From: JAHCHG01 sp041394845
Lineage (GTDB): Bacteria; Acidobacteriota; Blastocatellia; Pyrinomonadales; Pyrinomonadaceae
Length of the DNA: 64,000 bases
Assembly (NCBI GenBank): GCA_041394845.1
Contig: JAWKHL010000001.1
Coordinates: forward strand, 1,488,001-1,552,000
Reading direction: 5' to 3'
Shown one piece after another: positions 56,957-64,000 of this stretch (position 1 is the stretch's first letter; every line of letters begins with the position of its first letter). A program made the translations under genes and the position numbers. The notes below the pieces were generated by a model. It saw only the letters and a list, made by a program, of their open reading frames with translations, was not told the origin of the DNA and made no database searches.

Positions 56957-59900
56957 CTATGGTTTCAAGCGTTTTACCGCGTTTTTGTGTAATTCAATTC
57001 CCCTCGCACGAGCCTGTTCCAAAGTCGGTCGGATTTCCTGTTCGTCAACCCTTCCCTGCATATTAACGTCCGCGTTCATCAAAATAAGATTAACGTTGTT
57101 CTCACCCTGGATCCGATTTTGGATCAGGGCATTGACCGAATCGACCCCGACATTGAACATTTCAGCCAGAACGGTTCCCGGCGAGGGAAGGTCGATTTTG
57201 ACGGAAGTGTCGGTTCCACCTGAAATTTGCGGATCGAAGGTTTCACCCAATTCGCTGGCCAATGCTTTAACACCCGCAGCACCGATTTCGGCGATCAGAC
57301 CTTCAATTATTGCCTGTTCCTTGATGTAGGTTTCATTAAGGCTTTTGGCAATCTCCCGGGCAAGTTCCTCCGAATTGCCGGTGGTCGTATTTATCTGAAC
57401 CAGTTCCTCCTCCTCAGCTCCGGTTCCGTTATTGGTTTGGGGTTCTTCGGCTTTTTTCGGAGTTTGTTTTTTTGATCTTCGTTTCTTTTTTCTGGGTTTC
57501 TTTTTCGCCTTACACTGGCACTGATCCTTTTGCCTTTGTGCCTCCATGTTTTTAAAGGCGTCGCGGACCGAATCATCGACCCCGCTGTAAGAAGAACCGT
57601 CCAAAAATGATCCGCTGTTGACACAATTGGTTCCGCAGGCCCCGGTGTTTTCCGAAATCAAGCCCAAGGGGTCGACAAATTTGTACGGGTTGTTCAAGAC
57701 ATAGGAATACCGGTTCAGGGTCTGGGGGTTTTTGACATTGGCCGAAGCCATCAGCGGATCGACCGAAGTAAACCTTCCGTGCCCCGGTTGATAATATCTG
57801 GCCTGAGCGAAATCCAACCCTGACTCTTCATCCCTTTCATACCCCGTAAATTTTTTCCTGATATCATCGGGCTGATTGTACCCCTGTGATTCCGTCCGCC
57901 CCCCAACATTTCCCAACTCCCCGGTAACATCATTTCCGAAAGGCAGATAATCATGCCGGGAAATTACCGCCCCGGCTCCGTCGGTAATAATTCGGGGGCT
58001 TCCCAAATGATCGTTGGTCAAATAGCTGGTTTTCGGATTTGGGGAAGTTTCGGTCGAGTATTCGGCAATCAGATTACCGGCGATATCATAGGCAAAGATC
58101 GTCTCAACCCCATTTTGAACCTTTCGAACCCTTTTTCCCCTGCCGTCATATTCATATGTGGCATTGGGAGTTGCGGTTTGGTTTCCCGAACCGAAAAATC
58201 CGATCAACCGGTTTTCTCCATCAAAGGAAAACCTCTGGTTTTCGGCATTCAGAATCACATTTCCGTTTTTATCGTATTGATAATCCACCTGCCCGTTCCC
58301 GTCTTGATCCGCCACCAGACGATTTTTCGAAGAATTGATCGACGGGTTGGTCACCTTTTTCGGTTCGGATGAACCGAGGGTCGAAGTGCCGGTTTGATCG
58401 AAGGAGCGGTTTCCGTAACGATCGTAATCAAAACTCTGTTGCCAGCTGATCTGAGAAGCGGTCGTTTCTCTCGCGCTCTCCAACCGATTTAGCGAATCAT
58501 AAGCGTAATCCTGAATTATCTCGTTTGAAAGGCCGGGAATCTTTATTTTTTGCTGAAGCAAAGATCCGTTGTTCTGGTTTTCATCCCCGTAACCATATTC
58601 GATTTTCAAAAGGCCCGAGTCGGTGTCTGAATACCCTAAACCGATTTTTGTAACCTGTTGTCTTTGGTTGAATTCAGCCGTTTCCCAACGACCGTTTCCG
58701 AGGCGCATTTTTTCGATCTCCCCGCCCGGATTATAAGAGATCTGGTTCAAGTAGATCCTTTCTTCCGACTGATTGGCTTTTATTCCCGAAACCTGTACCA
58801 AATCGCCATTTTGATCATATGCATTAAATATCTTTCTACCCGACGGATAAGTCGCTTCGGTTATGTCCCCGCCCAAATTGTAAACATAGGAGGTCCGAAA
58901 AATCCGTCCCCCCGTCGATTGTTCCAGAGATTTGATCCGGCCGAGGTTGTCAAATCCGGTGTTTCTGGTTTCGGAAACCGAGTTTGAGATCCTTGTTATT
59001 TTCCCTTTGGAATTTTCCGGAACGGAATCCAAACCGGTTCCGTCGTAAAAAAAACTGACATCGGGTGTCGAATCGGAATAATCGCGGGAGATTATCCGAT
59101 CAAGATTATCATAAACGGCTTCAACCGAAACTCCCCGGGCATCAGTGGTTCGAATCATATTTCCCTTTTCGTCGTATTCATATTTCGCCGACCATTGGGC
59201 GTTTCCGGTTAGCGGATCGGTTTCGGAAAATTCGGGATTTGGCTCCTGTTCGGGCTGTTTTGAATAGAGAAGCCGGTTTAGCGAATCAACCCAAAAATAA
59301 CGTACTTGTTCGCCCTGCACGGTTTTTCTCAAATTCCCCAATTGATCAAAAAGATAATCGGTTTTCAGATTCTGTCCCTCAGGATCTTCGACAACCCGCA
59401 GAATTCTCCCCAGAGCATCGTAAACACCGGTTCGTTTTTTGCCGGCTTGGTCCGTGATTTCCGCCGTGGTGCCGACCAGATCGGAAATCAACACCCCGGT
59501 CTTTTTCCGGATCTTGGCTCCGTCGGGGGAGATCGCCTCCCGTAACCTTCCGGCATCGTCATAAACGTTTGTCGTCCAGTTTTTCGCCTCTCCGACTCTG
59601 TAAGGGTTTGACATCCGGCTCACCCTCCCCGAAGAATCAAACTCCTTTTCAACGATAATATTTCCCTTCTCGTCAATCTTTTCGGTTTTAAATGGCCGTC
59701 CCAATCCGTCGAAATACGCCGTGCTCTCAATCCATTTGTTTTGATCGATTTGAGTTCGGCTCTTGACCCAAAATTCGTTGGCCTGATCGTTGTAAGTTTT
59801 CTCCACGATGCTTCCCCCGGCCGGAGGTACTAATCTTTTTAACCGCAATGTTTCCCAGTCATATTCAAATGTCGTTTCCCGTCCGTTGAGATCCGTTATG

Positions 59901-62260
59901 GAGAGCGGCAAACCCGAACTCATTTCATAGGTTGTGACCGTTTCGAAAGCCGCGTCGGCGGAATTCATCCCATCCCCGGGAATCGGGGTGGTAACCCTGA
60001 CCGGATAAGCGTGAAAAGCCGGATCGAACTCGGTCCTTGTAATTTTTCCGTTCGCGTCAATCTGTTCAATCAGGTTTCCGTATTCGTCGAACTTTGCCCG
60101 GGTTCGGACAAAAGCCAGAGGATCATCGACCACCCCCTTGCCGCTGTCCCAAACTTTTTCCGAGGTCGGGTTTCCCCTTCCAACCTCCGGGGAGAGCTGG
60201 CCTTCGTCGAAGATTGTTTCAGACCGGGAAACCGCTTCTCCAACCGGGTTTTTGATCTCGGAAACCGAAACCAAATCGATCAGATTCCGGTTCTTGTAAA
60301 TATCCTTTTTCCAATTCTCAACCTCCGGATCATTTATCAGATAAGTTGACTCCAAGGTTCTCAAAAGATTTTGGGGAACCGGTGTCGGGACGGGAGTCGG
60401 ATTTGGATCGGGGTTTTCACCAAGGATCAGGCCGTTCCCGCCCCCCGGCTGGGGTTCAAATTGAAACTGGCTGGTTTTACTGGTCAGGACCGGAGTTTCT
60501 CTTAAATCAAGATTTCCCTCATACTCGAATTTGGTCGTTGCCCCCACTCCATCCCCGGTTTCGGGATCATAAACGAATCTTTCTTCATGAGTAACTCTGG
60601 GATGCCAATCTGCCGTGAAATCGGGATTGACGGCAAAGGAGTTTTTTTCCCAATGAATCAGGGCTTTCGAAACCAACACCCCGGTTTTATCGAAGGTCCT
60701 TTCCTCATAAACCATTCCCGCCAAGCCATCGTCAAAGCCAAATGAGCCGTTCACCTGCCCCTCCTGAGGATCATTACCCCGATGGATAAATCTTTCGACC
60801 GTAATATCTTCAGGGTTTTTGATGATTACCTTATACCCCCTGGGTTCTACAAACCGGGCCTCGTATTCCCAGGGGTATGGAGTTCCCTGTCCGGCTTTTT
60901 CGTACATTTCTCGGGTAATAACACCGAAATTTGCTTTTGCCGAAACATCCCCCGGTTGAACGGGAGATAATCCGGGAATTTCCCCGTAGGTAAAACGCTC
61001 CTCCCCGCCGGTCGGATAATAAATCCTTTCCATCCGACCGTAAACGTCATAGGAAAACCGGTAGCTCCCTCCGGTCGGCAGATCGATCCGGGTCAAAACA
61101 ACGGGATTGAAAATCGTTTCTCCGCCCATTACCTTGGCCTCATTTTCTGAACTGAAAAGAACCTCCCCGGGTGGACGGTAGGAAATCTGTCCGTTGACAA
61201 GGTACCTGTCGCCAAGGTATTTCAGTGCCTGATCGAAATCCGTCAAACCGCTTTCCTGCGGGGTTTCCCCTTTTAGTCTTTTCCAATGAAATTTGAAAGT
61301 TCCGGTCATTCCGGGCAGAGAATAGATTTGCGGGTTTTCCTCATCAGTCGGCAAACCCGGAGCCGTCAGACCGAAAGGGGCTTTCAAATTTCTTTGAAGC
61401 GTGTCGGTCCAGGCTCCGTTTTGCAAATTAAAGGTATTGGTATTTCCGTTTCTGTCCTGAAATTTTTGAGCCTTCCGCACCGCCGGTCCCTGTCCGGTAG
61501 CGCCCAAAGGCGACAGACCCTGGGCAAATTCATAAAAGGACCCGTCCGGCATCAGCATTTTATAGGTTCCGCCTACCGAATCCTCAACATATTTGATATT
61601 CGAAGAATCCGTCGCAAAATAAATTCCGTTTTTGGTCGGCTGGGGAGAGCCAGCGTTGTAAACGTGGATTGAATCATCCGACCTCAATTCATGGGTTTCC
61701 CCGCTCGGAAGATGAACGATAATTCTTTTAATGATCGAATTGGTATTCCCCTGATTCGTTCCGTCCGGCAAACATTCCGCATCCATCAACGGAAAACCAT
61801 GCTGGTCAAAAGGATTGTCCCAACCGACATATTCGATATAGGGAGTCGCCAGGCTGGTCGTCCAGCCCGAAGCCGACCGATCCGAGTAAAGCGCCTGATA
61901 CAATGAATAACAAGAACTTCCGCTATTTAGCGGTTCCGAATTCAAGAAATTCAACCGCCAGACCTTGGACGAATAACTGATCGTAACGGGAACGTCGATT
62001 CCCCGACCGGGATAATTTCCGAGGGAAATATCCAGTTCCATTCCAAGCGTCGATGGATTAACCCTGCCATTTCCCCGTAAAACCTGATCCTTGTTCCCTT
62101 CGGTATATTTTGCCGGAGGTTGTGCCGGTGCGGGGGAAACCAGAGTTGACAATAGAAATAAACCTCCCCAAATGATCCCGAGTAAGTTATTGAACGACAA
62201 TCCGTTTAATTGGCCATTTCTTTTTTTTTGAGTTTTTTTTGTGAAGTTTTTTTCAAGCAT
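56957..62260 (-). CDS. RHS-repeat protein with variable C-terminal domain
   Basis: 1767 residues from the ATG at 62260 (AAGGAG upstream). After an N-terminal hydrophobic segment (LLGIIWGGLFLLSTLVS, ending in a PAPAQ signal cleavage-like site) there is a long series of YD repeats, for example RFSYDVYGRMERIYYP and YEYDEKGNMIRTTDARG. The RHS-associated core motif ends GLDFAQARYYQPGHGRFTSV, then DPLM. The last 230 residues are unique: a Cys-containing start (GACGTNCVNSG), a Lys/Arg-rich linker and an acidic helical domain. Whether this tail is a toxin is open: no recognised toxin motif or immunity gene is seen. A shell-forming RHS barrel for cargo or adhesion is expected. Confidence 0.88.
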   Translation of the reverse strand: MLEKNFTKKTQKKRNGQLNGLSFNNLLGIIWGGLFLLSTLVSPAPAQPPAKYTEGNKDQVLRGNGRVNPSTLGMELDISLGNYPGRGIDVPVTISYSSKVWRLNFLNSEPLNSGSSCYSLYQALYSDRSASGWTTSLATPYIEYVGWDNPFDQHGFPLMDAECLPDGTNQGNTNSIIKRIIVHLPSGETHELRSDDSIHVYNAGSPQPTKNGIYFATDSSNIKYVEDSVGGTYKMLMPDGSFYEFAQGLSPLGATGQGPAVRKAQKFQDRNGNTNTFNLQNGAWTDTLQRNLKAPFGLTAPGLPTDEENPQIYSLPGMTGTFKFHWKRLKGETPQESGLTDFDQALKYLGDRYLVNGQISYRPPGEVLFSSENEAKVMGGETIFNPVVLTRIDLPTGGSYRFSYDVYGRMERIYYPTGGEERFTYGEIPGLSPVQPGDVSAKANFGVITREMYEKAGQGTPYPWEYEARFVEPRGYKVIIKNPEDITVERFIHRGNDPQEGQVNGSFGFDDGLAGMVYEERTFDKTGVLVSKALIHWEKNSFAVNPDFTADWHPRVTHEERFVYDPETGDGVGATTKFEYEGNLDLRETPVLTSKTSQFQFEPQPGGGNGLILGENPDPNPTPVPTPVPQNLLRTLESTYLINDPEVENWKKDIYKNRNLIDLVSVSEIKNPVGEAVSRSETIFDEGQLSPEVGRGNPTSEKVWDSGKGVVDDPLAFVRTRAKFDEYGNLIEQIDANGKITRTEFDPAFHAYPVRVTTPIPGDGMNSADAAFETVTTYEMSSGLPLSITDLNGRETTFEYDWETLRLKRLVPPAGGSIVEKTYNDQANEFWVKSRTQIDQNKWIESTAYFDGLGRPFKTEKIDEKGNIIVEKEFDSSGRVSRMSNPYRVGEAKNWTTNVYDDAGRLREAISPDGAKIRKKTGVLISDLVGTTAEITDQAGKKRTGVYDALGRILRVVEDPEGQNLKTDYLFDQLGNLRKTVQGEQVRYFWVDSLNRLLYSKQPEQEPNPEFSETDPLTGNAQWSAKYEYDEKGNMIRTTDARGVSVEAVYDNLDRIISRDYSDSTPDVSFFYDGTGLDSVPENSKGKITRISNSVSETRNTGFDNLGRIKSLEQSTGGRIFRTSYVYNLGGDITEATYPSGRKIFNAYDQNGDLVQVSGIKANQSEERIYLNQISYNPGGEIEKMRLGNGRWETAEFNQRQQVTKIGLGYSDTDSGLLKIEYGYGDENQNNGSLLQQKIKIPGLSNEIIQDYAYDSLNRLESARETTASQISWQQSFDYDRYGNRSFDQTGTSTLGSSEPKKVTNPSINSSKNRLVADQDGNGQVDYQYDKNGNVILNAENQRFSFDGENRLIGFFGSGNQTATPNATYEYDGRGKRVRKVQNGVETIFAYDIAGNLIAEYSTETSPNPKTSYLTNDHLGSPRIITDGAGAVISRHDYLPFGNDVTGELGNVGGRTESQGYNQPDDIRKKFTGYERDEESGLDFAQARYYQPGHGRFTSVDPLMASANVKNPQTLNRYSYVLNNPYKFVDPLGLISENTGACGTNCVNSGSFLDGSSYSGVDDSVRDAFKNMEAQRQKDQCQCKAKKKPRKKKRRSKKQTPKKAEEPQTNNGTGAEEEELVQINTTTGNSEELAREIAKSLNETYIKEQAIIEGLIAEIGAAGVKALASELGETFDPQISGGTDTSVKIDLPSPGTVLAEMFNVGVDSVNALIQNRIQGENNVNLILMNADVNMQGRVDEQEIRPTLEQARARGIELHKNAVKRLKP

Positions 62261-62318
62261 TTTTCTCTCCTTATTTTTTGCCATGGTGAGTTAAATCCAG
62301 ATGTTTTCTTGCTTTCTT

Positions 62319-63533
62319 TTACCGTCGATAGAGAGCCGGAACCGGAATATCTCCGGGCACACCCCATTGAACGATCCGCTGTGAATTGTCGGAGGTTTGA
62401 AGAATGTACCAGGTCCCGTTTGAATTCCTCCAAACTCCTATGTCAGCCCGCCCATCCCCGTCATAATCGTTGGGAACCTCCAAATCCGAACTCTCGCCCC
62501 AAACGTAGGTCAGGAATTGAGCATCGGTACTTTTCTGAATGTACCAAGTGTTCCCCCGGCGAACCGCCAGATCCGCCTTTCCGTCGCCATCGTAATCGGC
62601 GACCGAAGGAAGGTCTCCGCTCAAACCGAAGGGAATCGCCTGAATCCCATCATCCGAACTTCGCTTGATATAAAAAGTGGGGGTTTGGCCCTCTCTCCAG
62701 ACGCTTTTGTCGGTCTTTCCATCCCCGTCAAAATCCCTTGCCACCGGCAGGTCTCCAACCGTTCCGAAATGCTCCGACAAGAGAGCGCCGGAAGAACTTT
62801 TTCTGATGTACCAGTTACCATCAGCCGGCCGGAAAAGTGCGGCATCCGATCGGCCGTCCCCGTCGAAATCTCCGGTCGCCGGAATATCGCCATCGGTTCC
62901 GAAATAATAATATTCCAATCCCCCATCACCGCTTCTGATCAAATACCAGATTCCCTGCGAAGGGCGGAAAACACAAAAATCCGTTTTCCCGTCCCCGTCA
63001 TAATCCCCCGGCGCGGGTTTATCTCCATCGGCTCCCCAGTTTTGAGAGGTTTGTTGGGAGTTTTCTCCGCCCATCACCCACCAGGTGCCGCTCGAAGGTC
63101 GCCAAACCGCCAGATCGGTCGGGGGAATTCCGGCCGCCTCCGCATCTTCGACGGCAAACAACCTTCCGCCCGCATAAATATATTCCTTGGAAAGAGGCGG
63201 ATCGCCCTCGTTCAAACCTTTTGAATAAAAGGGGTTTATTAAATTGAGAAGGCTTTCCCGGCCCCCGTCGGCCACAGTCTTCTCCCGCATCCGGGCATCC
63301 TCCTCCAAAAATTTCAAACCCGCTCCCAGAACACCGGCGGCGACAAACAACAGCGTAACCACCGCCCACCAGTTTTTCTTTAGATAAATAATCCTCCTTT
63401 GGTAAACCGGCCGAAACTTTTTTCCAATTTCCTCCCTTTGGTTTTTTCCAACCATCTCCGACCCAATTTCCAACAAATGAAATCCATTTTCCGACAATAA
63501 TTTTTCCGTGAGTTTTCTTTTCTTTTTCGACAT
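62319..63533 (-). CDS. Membrane-anchored VCBS/FG-GAP repeat protein
   Basis: 404 residues. A cytoplasmic basic N-terminus is followed by one membrane helix (WAVVTLLFVAAGVLGAGLKF, residues about 55-74). LSKEYIYAGGRLFAVEDAE is a motif recurrent in related RHS-associated proteins. The outer part has five repeats with calcium-binding loops, such as PGDYDGDGKTDFCVFRPSQG, GDFDGDGRSDAALFRPADG and NDYDGDGRADIGVWRNSNG, forming a partial beta-propeller. It ends 58 bases before the RHS start, so VCBS, RHS and LolA-like genes probably form one operon on this strand. Confidence 0.85.
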   Translation of the reverse strand: MSKKKRKLTEKLLSENGFHLLEIGSEMVGKNQREEIGKKFRPVYQRRIIYLKKNWWAVVTLLFVAAGVLGAGLKFLEEDARMREKTVADGGRESLLNLINPFYSKGLNEGDPPLSKEYIYAGGRLFAVEDAEAAGIPPTDLAVWRPSSGTWWVMGGENSQQTSQNWGADGDKPAPGDYDGDGKTDFCVFRPSQGIWYLIRSGDGGLEYYYFGTDGDIPATGDFDGDGRSDAALFRPADGNWYIRKSSSGALLSEHFGTVGDLPVARDFDGDGKTDKSVWREGQTPTFYIKRSSDDGIQAIPFGLSGDLPSVADYDGDGKADLAVRRGNTWYIQKSTDAQFLTYVWGESSDLEVPNDYDGDGRADIGVWRNSNGTWYILQTSDNSQRIVQWGVPGDIPVPALYRR

Positions 63534-64000
63534 TTTTGTCCCCCTAAATTAATTGTGAAATCGGTTAAAACTTTTATTGACACGCCACTTGAAACAAAAA
63601 AAAGACTTCTTGCCGAACGGGCAAAAAGTCTTTTTTGAAAAGAAAAAAACGGGTTGATGACCTGACAAAACAGGTCGTTTTCAAAACAAAAATCTAAAAT
63701 TTTTAGGTTCCGGCCGATTTATTTTGCCGGAAGTGCCCGTCATTTTCTTTTTCCAACGGAAAACATTTAGGTCGTCCGTTCTTTATTAACCATCTCAAAA
63801 GTTCAGGCAAAAAATCGAGACCATTTTTTCGCAAAATCGTCTTCAAATTCCACCTTCAATTTACGGGCAAAACCTTTTGAGTCGATGGTCAGTTAAACTA
63901 TCACAAGGAGCAAATCTCTGTCAACGGATAATTCGGATATTTTTCCTCTCCCCGGAAAAGGGTCAATTCCCCTTCTCCCGCAAAGGCCCGGTCAACAGAC
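63534..64000. other. 467-base region without a convincing gene
   Basis: It contains the terminator at 63596-63637 and a small GACCTG/CAGGTC hairpin near 63659-63676. A 47-codon minus-strand frame (63703-63846) lacks an ATG. The remainder is AT-rich upstream sequence of the VCBS gene, with AGGGGG as its ribosome binding site just before 63533. Confidence 0.6.
63596..63637. terminator. Terminator hairpin at the right end
   Basis: AAAAAAGACTT.TTGCC pairs with GGCAA.AAGTCTTTTTT around GAAC with small internal mismatches. It carries A- and T-runs on both sides and so could work on both strands. Confidence 0.75.

Noticed and set aside
56957..57650. RHS C-terminal region as a polymorphic toxin
   Set aside because: No nuclease, deaminase or peptidase motif is visible and no immunity-type gene follows, so it is left as an uncharacterised domain.
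63703..63846. 47-codon minus-strand frame with NGLDFLPELLRWLIKNG
   Set aside because: Protein-like in part, but it has only a TTG start, no ribosome binding site and no recognised family. It could be a remnant; not enough to call.

Overview
This is a bacterial chromosome segment of roughly balanced base composition, dense with housekeeping genes on both strands. No rRNA is present, so taxonomy is inference only. The mix of secreted VCBS/FG-GAP and RHS proteins, DUF2911 and DUF2270 proteins, a secreted M14 peptidase and degenerate GGATTTCGGATTTTGG-type short tandem repeats most resembles Acidobacteriota (Blastocatellia-like). No prophage, complete insertion sequence, CRISPR array or replication origin was seen.

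Layout. 1-3675 (minus): MFS exporter (cut by the window edge), crotonase-family enzyme, zinc-ribbon protein, histone-deacetylase-family amidohydrolase. 3824-10903 (plus): an AraC regulator followed by a complete trans-4-hydroxy-L-proline catabolic operon (epimerase, three-subunit D-hydroxyproline dehydrogenase, deaminase, 2-oxoglutarate semialdehyde dehydrogenase) delivering carbon to 2-oxoglutarate. 11039-15780: an AT-rich orphan gene, polysaccharide deacetylase, VOC protein, two tandem DinB paralogues, a methyltransferase. 15861-22274 (minus): yceD-rpmF-fabH-fabD-acpP-fabF-etfB-etfA, a fatty-acid synthesis cluster lacking plsX and fabG. 22521-27435: divergent pyrD and pyrR-pyrB-(small gene)-pyrC for pyrimidine synthesis. 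27535-32324: secreted and small proteins, 2-oxoglutarate oxygenase, cyclase lipoprotein, esterase, pseudouridine synthase.

32409-38620 is a nitrogen-control region. An ammonium transporter gene (amt) with a textbook sigma-54 promoter diverges from a NifA/NtrC-like sigma-54 activator, with five ACAA-N2-TTGT operator-like palindromes between them, and glnE (glutamine synthetase adenylyltransferase) follows. 38713-46919 holds secreted and hypothetical proteins (M14 peptidase, SRPBCC, DUF2911, second esterase, DUF2270). 47138-48084 carries tadA, two tRNA-Ser genes, a 27-bp palindrome made of the short tandem repeat, and the SRP RNA gene.

48107-50720 contains three neighbouring exported or membrane proteins (two nuclease-like, one SH3) that share the same C-terminal GPRGGC...YV...C tail. 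This is the most distinctive candidate for a little-described system. 50747-56084: acyltransferase, dnaX with an A9 slippage-type tract, a small membrane protein, and psd-pssA for phosphatidylethanolamine. 56227-63533 (minus) is a probable operon of a membrane-anchored VCBS protein, a 1767-residue RHS protein and a LolA-like secreted protein. The last 467 bases hold a terminator and no convincing gene.
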